Positions 27,910-36,148 of a stretch of 64,000 nt of DNA are shown piece by piece. The notes under the pieces are model-generated. The model did not search any database and was not told where the DNA came from. It saw nothing but the letters and a program-made list of their open reading frames with translations. The stretch lies in contig SUTA01000002.1 in assembly GCA_015063135.1 (NCBI GenBank), positions 104,134-168,133 on the forward strand, read 5' to 3'. This DNA is from Thermoplasmata archaeon (GTDB taxonomy: Archaea; Thermoplasmatota; Thermoplasmata; Methanomassiliicoccales; Methanomethylophilaceae). A program made the translations under genes and the position numbers. The stretch's first letter is position 1, and the number at the start of each line of letters is the position of its first letter.

Positions 27910-29898
27910 ATGGGAAGGATGCACATTCTGGCGTTAGCGCTGCTGGCCGCCCTGGCCGTCAGCGCCCTCGTCGCCCCGGGTTCGGAAGGCTCCGGCGATG
28001 CCGACGGGCTGCTGATATACGAGATCAACCCGAAGGGGGAGTACGAAGGGGTATCCGTGTTCAACTACGGCGCCTCGGCCGTGGATATGGCCGATTACAG
28101 CCTGTACGACGGGTACGGGTACATCACGTTCTCCGGGAAGCTGATCGTGGAGCCCGGTCAGCGCACCACGTTCTGCTCCAAGGCCTCCGCCGACGACCAG
28201 TTCTCCGGCAGGGACCGCGTCTACACCTCAGGCACAGCCGGGGTGACCGTGGATGGCAAGTTCGAGCTCAGCAACTCCGGCGACCGCGTGTACCTCCTCC
28301 TGGGCGATGCCGTGGTGGATGCGGTCTGCTACGGCAGCAAGACGATAGAAGACGCGTCCCTGTGGTCCGGGCGCTCGGTGCCGGTTCCCGCCAGCGGCTT
28401 CATCCAGAGGATCGGCGCCTTCGACTCCGACTCCGCGGACGACTGGTCCGTCTACATGCCGGGCAAGACGAGCTTCCCCTTCGATCCCGACAGGAGGTAC
28501 GAGGCGGATGTCACCCCGTTCACCTTCCCCGAGAGCGGCGGCATCCCCGTGTACAGGGCCCTCGAGTCTGCCACGAAGACCGTCGACATCTCCATCTACC
28601 TGATCTCCAGCGGCAACGTCTACGGCCTGCTTGCGGAGCTGGAGGGCCGCGGCGTCGAGGTCAGGCTGCTCCTGGAGGGCAACCCCGTGAGCCCCAAGAT
28701 AACCGATTTCCTCTCCCAGATCCGCACCGTGGCCGATGCCGGGGCCGAGGTCAGGATGATAAACGCCGGCGATGCCGACAGCAGGTACAACTTCGCGCAT
28801 GCCAAATACGCCGTCATCGACGGGTCCACCGTCGTCGTCACATCCGAGAACTGGGCGGTCGCCAACATGAACGGCAAGATCACCAAGGACCCGTACTCGT
28901 CGAAGAACAACGGCAACCGCGGATGGGGCGCCGTGGTGAAGAGCGCCGGGTACTCCGATTTCATGGAGGGGGTCTTCGAGAACGACTTCGACACCTCCTA
29001 CGGCGACACGGTGGACTTCCTGGAGAAATACCCGAACTCCAAGCCCGCGACGCTGACGTACACCTCCCCGAGCCATTCGGGTGACTTCAAGACGTATCAC
29101 ACCGAGGTCATTCCGGTCCTTTCCTCGGACAGCTCCTACGAAGCCATGAGGTACTACATCTCCAACTGCACGGAGCGCGCTTACTCCCAGAACCAGTCGC
29201 TCACCAGCTACTACGCGAACCTGGGCGAGTCGTCCCCCGTGATGATGATGGCGGACAGGGCGCACGACGGCGTCGACTGCAGGTTCATGCTCTCCTCCGA
29301 GGCCACGGATGCGGAGAACCAGATAATGCTGATCAACTCCTCCACGCTGGTCAAGGCCGCCACCATGAGCACCCCGTACCTGCACAACAAGGGCATGGTC
29401 CTGGACGACGTCGCGTGGGTGAGCTCCATAAACTGGACGCCCACATCCATCGAGAAGAACAGGGAGTGCGGAGTGGCCATCCTGTCCGGGGAGATAGCCG
29501 ACTACTTCGCCGGCTTCTTCCTGGCCGATTTCGAGAGGTACTACTCCTACGACGGCATCAGCGTGGACATCAGCGAGATCAAGAGCCCCTACAGGTCGGG
29601 CGAGGAGGCCACCTTCTCCGTCACCGTCAAGCCGGTAGGGACGTACACCTATGTGTGGGACCTCGGGGACGGGTCCGATCCCATCACCAGCAGCATCCCC
29701 CGCATAGCCGCGAAGCCAGCAGACGGGGCGCATGTCCTGAAGGTCACTGTTAGCGACGACAAGGGGCACGTGAAGACGGTCTCCAAGGACTACAGCGTCA
29801 TCGATGATGGGGATTCCCAGTCCGGTCCGTGGTTATACCTGGCGCCGGTCATCGCCCTCATAGCGGCCGTGGCGGCCGTCTTGAGGAGGCACAGATGA
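27910..29898 (+). CDS. Secreted, membrane-anchored phospholipase D-like protein
   Basis: 662 residues: signal peptide (1-27); lamin-tail-like domain (LLIYEINPKGEYEGVSVFNYG, to about residue 170); two PLD active sites, the first HAKYAVIDGSTVVVTSENW with a complete HxKx4D and the second HNKGMVLDDVAWVSSINW; a PKD-like domain (TYVWDLGDGSDP); and a C-terminal TM helix followed by RRHR. It likely cleaves phosphodiesters (lipid or DNA) outside the cell. Stop TGA overlaps the next ATG (ATGA). Confidence 0.85.
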   Translation: MGRMHILALALLAALAVSALVAPGSEGSGDADGLLIYEINPKGEYEGVSVFNYGASAVDMADYSLYDGYGYITFSGKLIVEPGQRTTFCSKASADDQFSGRDRVYTSGTAGVTVDGKFELSNSGDRVYLLLGDAVVDAVCYGSKTIEDASLWSGRSVPVPASGFIQRIGAFDSDSADDWSVYMPGKTSFPFDPDRRYEADVTPFTFPESGGIPVYRALESATKTVDISIYLISSGNVYGLLAELEGRGVEVRLLLEGNPVSPKITDFLSQIRTVADAGAEVRMINAGDADSRYNFAHAKYAVIDGSTVVVTSENWAVANMNGKITKDPYSSKNNGNRGWGAVVKSAGYSDFMEGVFENDFDTSYGDTVDFLEKYPNSKPATLTYTSPSHSGDFKTYHTEVIPVLSSDSSYEAMRYYISNCTERAYSQNQSLTSYYANLGESSPVMMMADRAHDGVDCRFMLSSEATDAENQIMLINSSTLVKAATMSTPYLHNKGMVLDDVAWVSSINWTPTSIEKNRECGVAILSGEIADYFAGFFLADFERYYSYDGISVDISEIKSPYRSGEEATFSVTVKPVGTYTYVWDLGDGSDPITSSIPRIAAKPADGAHVLKVTVSDDKGHVKTVSKDYSVIDDGDSQSGPWLYLAPVIALIAAVAAVLRRHR

Positions 29899-30335
29899 TA
29901 CGCCAGGCGACCCAGTCGGACCTCATGGGCGTCTACAAGGTCATCAACTCCAACCTTGACGACTACTTTGCCGAGTCCACCATAGAGTTCTTCATGGCGC
30001 AGTGGCCCGGCGGGCAGTTCGTATCGGCCGACCTTTTCGGCAGGATAGACGGCGCGCTCTGTGGGGCGATCCTCGACGCGGGCAGGGTGACAGTATCGCT
30101 CTTGGCAGTCGACGGCTCCAGCAGGGGCAGGGGGATCGGCACGGCCCTGCTGGACTCCCTGAAGCGCAGATGCTTCATGGAGGGCCGCACTACTATCCAG
30201 CTGGAGGTCAGGACGGCCAACGCCACCGCGATCAGGTTCTACAGGCGCAACGGGTTCGAGATATGCGAGACGCTGTCGGGATTCTACAACGACGGCGGAA
30301 GCGCCTACCGCATGGTCTGCCGCCTATCAGGCTGA
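29895..30335 (+). CDS. GNAT N-acetyltransferase (RimI-like)
   Basis: 146 residues. Acetyl-CoA site VSLLAVDGSSRGRGIGTALLD (motif A, R/Q-x-x-G-x-G/A) and motif B LEVRTANATAIRFYRRNGFE. It resembles RimI N-terminal acetyltransferases; the substrate is not deducible. Translationally coupled to the PLD gene. Its TGA overlaps the convergent surface-protein gene by 9 nt; here both genes have ordinary TGA stops, which shows the same tail-to-tail design as the CGA pairs. Confidence 0.85.
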   Translation: MIRQATQSDLMGVYKVINSNLDDYFAESTIEFFMAQWPGGQFVSADLFGRIDGALCGAILDAGRVTVSLLAVDGSSRGRGIGTALLDSLKRRCFMEGRTTIQLEVRTANATAIRFYRRNGFEICETLSGFYNDGGSAYRMVCRLSG

Positions 30336-32240
30336 CCTGTCCTTCTTCCTGAATGCGAATACCAGGGTCAGGATGGCGACGGCCACGATGCTCGCCACCA
30401 GCGCGGCGATTATGAGTGTGTTGTCCTTCTCCACCGGGCCCTGTCCGGAGTCCACGTACTTGATCTGGTAGGAGGTGCATGCAGAGGGGTTGAAAGTGAG
30501 CGTGCCCGCACCCGGCTCCGCGGAGCCCTCCAGGACGTAGCTGTTGGTCGCCTCGTCGTACCTGTAGACGTCCGCGACGTAGCCTGTCTCCAGATACGCC
30601 CTGTAAGAGGCCTCGACGGTGCTGTAGGATAGCGTGGCCGCCGGGATCCCCTCGATCGTGACCTGGAATGCGGCATCGAATCCCTCGATGACCTCGATGG
30701 GCCGCATCGACAGGAGGAACGTCTTCGTCGTGTATCCCGCGCCCTCGGGTGCAGCAACGGCGAGCGAGACCTCGCCGCCGAGCAGGGATGCCGATACCTC
30801 GGACACCATCCCCTCGCCGTCGTTGACGATCACGACGGCGTCCTCCGACGAGATGACGCTGATGCTCGGGTCGGAAGACGAGTAGCGTATGAACGATGCG
30901 ACGTATCCCTTGCCGGACACCTTCCCGTTGACCTCCCCCGACCCCACGACCTCTATAATGCCGCCGTTGCTCAGGGTGCCGCCGTTATCGATGGACCCTT
31001 CGAGGACCACGGTCCCGACGCTGATCAGCCTGCCGCCGTTCTCTATGACCACCTTAGCATCCTGGCCCACCATCAGCGCGCAGTCGCAGAAGATGCTGGT
31101 GCCCATGGGCAGCGTCTGGATGCCTAGGCCGTCCCATATCCCGTCCGACCCGTATACCGGGAAGCTTGCTCCGCTTTCATCGTAGCATGTGTTGCTGATG
31201 GCGGCCGTGGATGGTGTGGAGCCGATGCGGTAGTTGATGAAACTGTAAGCGGACGTCCTGCGCTCTGTCAGGAAGCATGTATCCACGGAGATGTCATGGG
31301 AAGCCGCCTGCAGCGTCACGTCCTTGGTGGTGAGGGGCTTGACCCTCTCCCCGTTCCACAGGATGTTCGGGACGTCCACCGATCCGGCCCCCAGGATGAC
31401 CGCCCTGGTCTCCACGCTCTCGTTGATGTACACGAAGACGCTGCCGGCGACGTACGACGTCGGGGCGTCCTTCAGATGCGTGTTGCCGGAGGACTCGGTG
31501 TCCGCGCCGATGCAGAGATAGTCCACGGAGCCGTTCTCCAGGTTGTAGGTGATCTCGCCTATCCTGGACTTCTGGTTGGACATGTACCCTATGGCCCCGC
31601 CCTTTAGGTCGATCCTTATGCTCTCGTACCTGCCGTTCGCCCCGCTGGTCAGGAACCTGTCCACGGAGGCGCCGTCGGATACGGAGACCGTCATGGAGTC
31701 CACCCCGACCATGTCCGACGTGGGCTGGAACTGTGCGACCGTCCCGCCCTCGATGCGGATGTCCAGGCTCTCCACGGGGGTGAAGACTGACGAGTAGCTG
31801 GTGCCGAGCTGCTGGCGCAGGGAGCTCTTCACGGTAACGGCGGAGAGCCTCGATACTTCGCCGCCCACCATCAATAGCTTGAGGGAGACGTACTTCTCCT
31901 GCGAGAGGTCGTCCACGTACAGCAGGGACAGCTTGCCGATGCTGGCCCCGTCCACGACTACATAGACCGAGTCCTCGATGATCGATAACTGGGATGCATC
32001 GAAGTCGACGCCCGGATAGGTGCTGCGTGTCTTCCACTCGAAATCCGGTTCGCCGGGCTTGGGGTCCTCCACGGGGGACCTGTAGGTGATGACGGTGTTG
32101 CCGTCCTTGTCGGCCGTGAGTATGAAATCTGCGTCCGGATAGATGCTCTGGGGGGACGGCGGGGCTGCGTCGGACGGAGCGGCCGCTAGCACCAAAACAG
32201 CAGCTGCCAGCAGCAGCAAGGCCAGGACCGCACCTCTCAT
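30327..32240 (-). CDS. Large surface protein with C-terminal membrane anchor
   Basis: 637 residues. Signal peptide MRGAVLALLLLAAAVLVLAA, a long Ser/Thr/Val/Gly-rich region with repeated beta-strand-like turns (GSIDNGGTLSNGGIIEVVGSGEVNG suggests a beta-helix), and a C-terminal TM (TLIIAALVASIVAVAILTLV) followed by RKKDRS. An adhesin-like role is inferred. ATG 32240 lies about 25 nt from CTTATACTG. Stop TGA. No catalytic motif seen. Confidence 0.7.
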   Translation of the reverse strand: MRGAVLALLLLAAAVLVLAAAPSDAAPPSPQSIYPDADFILTADKDGNTVITYRSPVEDPKPGEPDFEWKTRSTYPGVDFDASQLSIIEDSVYVVVDGASIGKLSLLYVDDLSQEKYVSLKLLMVGGEVSRLSAVTVKSSLRQQLGTSYSSVFTPVESLDIRIEGGTVAQFQPTSDMVGVDSMTVSVSDGASVDRFLTSGANGRYESIRIDLKGGAIGYMSNQKSRIGEITYNLENGSVDYLCIGADTESSGNTHLKDAPTSYVAGSVFVYINESVETRAVILGAGSVDVPNILWNGERVKPLTTKDVTLQAASHDISVDTCFLTERRTSAYSFINYRIGSTPSTAAISNTCYDESGASFPVYGSDGIWDGLGIQTLPMGTSIFCDCALMVGQDAKVVIENGGRLISVGTVVLEGSIDNGGTLSNGGIIEVVGSGEVNGKVSGKGYVASFIRYSSSDPSISVISSEDAVVIVNDGEGMVSEVSASLLGGEVSLAVAAPEGAGYTTKTFLLSMRPIEVIEGFDAAFQVTIEGIPAATLSYSTVEASYRAYLETGYVADVYRYDEATNSYVLEGSAEPGAGTLTFNPSACTSYQIKYVDSGQGPVEKDNTLIIAALVASIVAVAILTLVFAFRKKDRSA

Positions 32241-32311
32241 GAGGTGCGGACGGGGATAACAGTATAAGAGTTCGCCCATCGGATGCTCGGCCGACATGGG
32301 AAGATAAGGGC

Positions 32312-32331
32312 GGGGCCCCTGCAGGGGCCCC
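32312..32331. terminator. Palindrome after the Lon-like gene
   Basis: GGGGCCCCTGCAGGGGCCCC lies 5 nt past the stop of the Lon-like gene (minus strand). Strong hairpin but without a clear T-run. Confidence 0.35.
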
Positions 32332-32335
32332 TGCA

Positions 32336-33859
32336 TCACGAGAACATGTTGTCATCGAGATGCTCTGTCTGGTAATAGTAGTTGGATCTCTCCTTCTGAG
32401 CCGAGGAAACGTCCTTTCCGAGACCCTGGGTGTACGAGCCGTACCTCTCGCGGATCTGGTCCTCGACGGTCCTGGAGCGCCTGAGGGCCCTCTCTATGTG
32501 CTCGGCGGTGATGAGGTCCGCGCCCTCCATGACGGCGATGTCGCCGGCTGCCCTTATGAGGCCGCCGAGCTCCCTCAGCCTGAGCGTGAGGCAGTTGATC
32601 TGGCCGTCGGCCTTGGCACGCTTCCTGCCCTCGGCGATGATCGCCTCGACTGCATCGACGGTGGCGTGCGGGATGTGCCCGTCCAGGGCGACCTCCTGGG
32701 CCACGAACTGGGCGTACTTGGCGCGGTTCCTCTCGTTGTCGGGGATGACAGTGTCCACGAGGACCTCGTACCCGTTTCCTATGATTCTCGACCTCAGCGG
32801 GGAGAGGATGTTCTCCAGGTCCTGGATGTTGCACGCGGCCACCAGGATGAAGTCGCATGGGACGTCGTCGACCTTGACGCTGGCTCCCGCCGACTGCGGG
32901 TTCCTGCCGACGATGGGGAAGCACTTCTCCTGCATGGCGGTGAGGATGTACCTCTGGAGGTCCCCCAGGTGGGAGATCTCGTCCACGAACAGGACGCCCT
33001 CGTGGGCCTCGTGGATGGAACCGGCGACGATCCTCTCGTAGGCGGGCGACCCGAGCTTCTCGTGGCCGCCGTAGGGGTCGTGCCTGACGTCCCCCAGCAG
33101 CTCGGTCTCGGAAGCGCCGGTGGCGAGGACGAACGGGTCCCTCCTCAGCTTCACCAGGACCTTCTCGTTGGAGGTCCTCTGGAGCTCGCCCCTCTTGTCG
33201 AGGGCCTTCTGGTCCAGCATCCTGATCTTCTCTCCGGCGCGCTCAAAGACCACGGTCTCCTCCTCGCCGTCGCGCATGCGGGTGGTGTTCACCTTGGGCT
33301 TGCCCGCGGTGGCCTCGGGGATGGCATCCCCGAACATGCCACCGAGACTGCCGATGATGTCCTGGAACGGGTTGGAACCCTGTCCCCCGGACATCTTGGA
33401 CTTGCCACAGTGGGGGCAGGTGATGTCGGTGGGCTGTGAGTACTTGTGGCACTCCTTGCACCTGTACCCCAGGTGCTCCGCCACGTTGGGCGGGGCCTCG
33501 GAGGGGTCGAGAAGGGTGCCCACTGCATCCTTCTCGATGGCCTCCTGCCTGAGGACCTCGTCCTTGTCCAGGATCTCGAGGAACGGCCTCTCGGCGTTCT
33601 CGGGGTTCTTGGCGACCCTGATCTCGTGGGAGGGCTGGGGGAGGTTCATCGAGAGCGCGCGTGCGATCATCGACTTCCCGGTCCCCGGGGGCCCAACCAG
33701 GAGGAGGTGCCTCCTCTGCTTGGCTGCGATCTTGGCCAGGGCAATGGCCTCCTCCTGCCCCAGGACCCTGTCCAGGGGATCGGAGGGGATCTGTATCTCC
33801 TCTGTGGAGGACATGGAGGCGAAATCCTCCCATGTCTCCACCGGCCTCTTCTCTGTCAT
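32336..33859 (-). CDS. Lon-like AAA+ ATPase with zinc-ribbon insert, no protease domain
   Basis: 507 residues. Walker A LLLVGPPGTGKSMIARAL, Walker B GVLFVDEISHLGDLQRYILT and sensor region CDFILVAACNIQDLENILSPLRSRI are close to archaeal LonB ATPase. There is no Ser-Lys protease domain and no TM insert. Instead a zinc ribbon (CKECHKYSQPTDITCPHCG, about residue 130) lies in the insertion. Probably a remodelling ATPase or regulator. It follows dnaG by 5 nt, so they are one operon. Stop TGA. Confidence 0.8.
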   Translation of the reverse strand: MTEKRPVETWEDFASMSSTEEIQIPSDPLDRVLGQEEAIALAKIAAKQRRHLLLVGPPGTGKSMIARALSMNLPQPSHEIRVAKNPENAERPFLEILDKDEVLRQEAIEKDAVGTLLDPSEAPPNVAEHLGYRCKECHKYSQPTDITCPHCGKSKMSGGQGSNPFQDIIGSLGGMFGDAIPEATAGKPKVNTTRMRDGEEETVVFERAGEKIRMLDQKALDKRGELQRTSNEKVLVKLRRDPFVLATGASETELLGDVRHDPYGGHEKLGSPAYERIVAGSIHEAHEGVLFVDEISHLGDLQRYILTAMQEKCFPIVGRNPQSAGASVKVDDVPCDFILVAACNIQDLENILSPLRSRIIGNGYEVLVDTVIPDNERNRAKYAQFVAQEVALDGHIPHATVDAVEAIIAEGRKRAKADGQINCLTLRLRELGGLIRAAGDIAVMEGADLITAEHIERALRRSRTVEDQIRERYGSYTQGLGKDVSSAQKERSNYYYQTEHLDDNMFS

Positions 33860-33864
33860 GTTGA

Positions 33865-35496
33865 TCAGTAAAGGTCCTCTTTGGTCCAGATGGTGACCTC
33901 GGCGGGCATCTTCGTGATGTTGCCCTTGCGGGTCCCGATGATGTACTTGATGCCCTTGTCGGCGGACACGTCCAGGATCCTCTGAGAGATGACGCCGTCG
34001 AACACGATGGCGACGGCCTCGACGGGCTCCTCCTTCAGGGAGGTCACCAGATTCTTGACGGCGACCTGCCTCAGGACCTCGTTGTTCTCGCCCAGTACCT
34101 TCGCGTTGTGGGTCGTGGAGAGGTCGAGGAGCATGTCGCGGTACTGCTCCTGCTCGGGAGTCAGGACCTTGTCGCTGTTCCTCTTGCCGCGGAGGGAGCG
34201 GGTCTTGGTCTCCTTCTTCGCGGTCTTCTTCTCCTTCTTCTCCTCGGCGGGCTCCTCCGCGGGCTCCTCGACGGGAACTTCCACGGCGTCGGCCTCGACG
34301 GGCCCCTCTACGGCATCGTCCATGAGGGAGGGGACCTCCACGGTCTCCTCGTCGCTGACGGCCACGTCCTCGACCTTCTCGTCGTCGGACTCGTCGTCGG
34401 ATCTCTTCCTGTACTTGTCGATGGCGCTGTCGTCGAACCTGGCCTTGCGGCGCTCCTCGCGGTCCTTGCGGCGCTCGCGGCGGTCCTCGTCATCGTCATC
34501 GTCGTCGTGCCTCCTCAGGCGGCGCTCCTCGCGGTCCTTCCTCCTCTTCTCGCGCCTGTCGCGCCTGTCGTCGTCGTGCTCGCGCCTGTCGTCGGAACGG
34601 TGGTGCATCTCTGCATCGTCGGTCTCCCCGATGTCCTCGAGGGTCCTCTCCTCGGTGATGAGTCCGTTCATCTCCATGTACTGGTCGCCGGGCACCTTGT
34701 TGCGCAGGCACTTGACGATCTGCTTCGCGGTGAGCTCCTCGACCTCGTGGGCGCGGGGTGCGCGGGCGACGAAGTCGACCTCGGCCACCTGGAAGAGCTC
34801 CCTCAGGATGAGCTCGCCGCCCCTGTCTCCGTCGACGAAAGCGGTCGCGACCCTCTCCCTGGAGAGTTCCTGGACGGTCTTGGGGATGTTGGTCCCCTCG
34901 ACGGCGATGGCGTTCTTGATTCCGGCCCTGAGAAGGTTCAGGACATCGGACCTGCCCTCGACGATGATGATCGCCTCGGAGTCCCTGACGTTGGGTCCGG
35001 CTGGGCAGCGGTCCTTTCCGTAAGTGGTGATCTCCTCCACCTGGACGCTCTGCCTGACGCTGGCGGTCAGGTTGGAGCTGGAGCCCTCGGAAGCCTTGAT
35101 CATCTCGTTGAGCAGCTCCTTGGCGCGCTCGACGACCTTCTCCCTCTTGGTGATCCTGACATCCTCGATTCCGAGGACGCGGATGGAGGCCTTGCAGGGA
35201 CCGACGCGGTCGACGGTCTCCAGGGCGGATGCGAGGATGACGGTCTCCACCTGGTCCAGGCTGGAGCTCATGTAGATGATTCCCTCGGATTTCCCGCCTT
35301 TAGAGGTCACCTCGACCTCGATCCTGCCGATCCTTCCGGATTTCTGCAGGTCCCTCAGGTCCAGCTCGTCTCCGAGCAGGCCCTCGGTCTGTCCGAAGAT
35401 GGCGCCGACGACATCGGGTTTCTCGATGATTCCGTCGGCGTTGATCTTCGCCTTCACCATGTACTTCGTTGCATTGGGATCTATGTTCATTGTCAT
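33865..35496 (-). CDS. dnaG: Archaeal DnaG-like primase/exosome subunit with charged low-complexity insert
   Basis: 543 residues. Archaeal DnaG has primase activity and is also part of the RNA exosome. Toprim residues: AIIIVEGRSDVLNLLRAG (EGxxD) and ATAFVDGDRGGELI (DxD). Between about residues 300 and 440 is a long Arg/Asp/Glu/Lys-rich insert (runs such as RREHDDDRRDRREKRRKDRE), then a conserved C-terminal part (YRDMLLDLSTTHNAKVLGE...). ATG 35496 has SD GGAGGGTG at correct spacing; GTG 35508 is the alternative. Stop TGA. Confidence 0.92.
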   Translation of the reverse strand: MTMNIDPNATKYMVKAKINADGIIEKPDVVGAIFGQTEGLLGDELDLRDLQKSGRIGRIEVEVTSKGGKSEGIIYMSSSLDQVETVILASALETVDRVGPCKASIRVLGIEDVRITKREKVVERAKELLNEMIKASEGSSSNLTASVRQSVQVEEITTYGKDRCPAGPNVRDSEAIIIVEGRSDVLNLLRAGIKNAIAVEGTNIPKTVQELSRERVATAFVDGDRGGELILRELFQVAEVDFVARAPRAHEVEELTAKQIVKCLRNKVPGDQYMEMNGLITEERTLEDIGETDDAEMHHRSDDRREHDDDRRDRREKRRKDREERRLRRHDDDDDDEDRRERRKDREERRKARFDDSAIDKYRKRSDDESDDEKVEDVAVSDEETVEVPSLMDDAVEGPVEADAVEVPVEEPAEEPAEEKKEKKTAKKETKTRSLRGKRNSDKVLTPEQEQYRDMLLDLSTTHNAKVLGENNEVLRQVAVKNLVTSLKEEPVEAVAIVFDGVISQRILDVSADKGIKYIIGTRKGNITKMPAEVTIWTKEDLY

Positions 35497-35790
35497 TTGA
35501 CGTGACACCCTCCATGGGCGTACGGGAAAACACTACTACTTCCGTTCGTCCATGCCGGCGGCGTTCCTGGGGCCCTTCCGGCCCCGAACGGCTTATGCCT
35601 GTTACCAAATCAGAGAACCGTCATTGACCGGGTCGGAGCACCGTTGCCCGCGGTTTCTGATGTTCGCCCCTCCTCCGGGGCGAGTGATGATAGTGATGAT
35701 TGTGAACGGGAAGACTCTAGTGCAATCCCTACGGGCGGTATGTACGCTATTATATATAAAGAATAAGGATAAGAAGAAGTGGAAAGTTCA
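35497..35790 (-). ncRNA. 294-nt gene-poor stretch: long dnaG leader or structured RNA candidate
   Basis: A TATA-like element (CTTTATATATAATAG on the minus strand, 35749-35761) would start a transcript about 230 nt before dnaG. The stretch has two G/C hairpins on that strand: GCCCC-GGAGG-AGGGGC-type, and GGGGCC-GGAAG-GGCCCC. No convincing ORF. I do not recognise an RNA family; it may simply be the dnaG 5' leader. Confidence 0.3.
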
Positions 35791-36123
35791 TCGGAGCTCG
35801 TCGAACTCTATCGAATTGCTTCCCGATTTCTTGGCCAATCCCTTCGAGATCATCCCCTCCTCCAGCCAGCATGCATTGAACACCGCGGGGACCGCCAGAC
35901 ACTCGAAGCAGACGTTCTTCCTGACCTCCGGGGACATGATGCGGCTGCTGTAGATGTCGAGGATGTCGTCCATCGGCACGCCCTTCGCCAGCTCTTCGCC
36001 GAACTGCTGAAGCTTGGAGCAATCTGATTCCAGTTCAACGGAGATCGCGTCATCGCAGTGGACGGCGGTTATCCTGCATGTCTTGTCGCATACGCGCATG
36101 CATACTCTGACCGTGGAGGGCAT
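35791..36123 (-). CDS. Small Cys-containing archaeal protein (DUF6951-like); CGA directly before TGA
   Basis: 110 residues. Regularly placed cysteines (VCMRVCDKTCRITAVHCDD, SDCSKL, NVCFECLAVPAVFNACWLEEG) suggest metal or redox function. It resembles the small methanogen DUF6951 proteins, a tentative match. It ends SNSIEFDEL, then CGA (35791-35793) and immediately TGA, a double stop if CGA terminates. Downstream of the YhaN-like gene by 25 nt on the same strand. Confidence 0.6.
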
Positions 36124-36148
36124 GGCGGAGGGATGCCGCCCATCGTAT

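Noticed and set aside
35640..35710. C/D-box sRNA suggested by GTGATGA and CTGA motifs
   Set aside because: Boxes are not in the order and spacing needed, and no terminal stem is seen.
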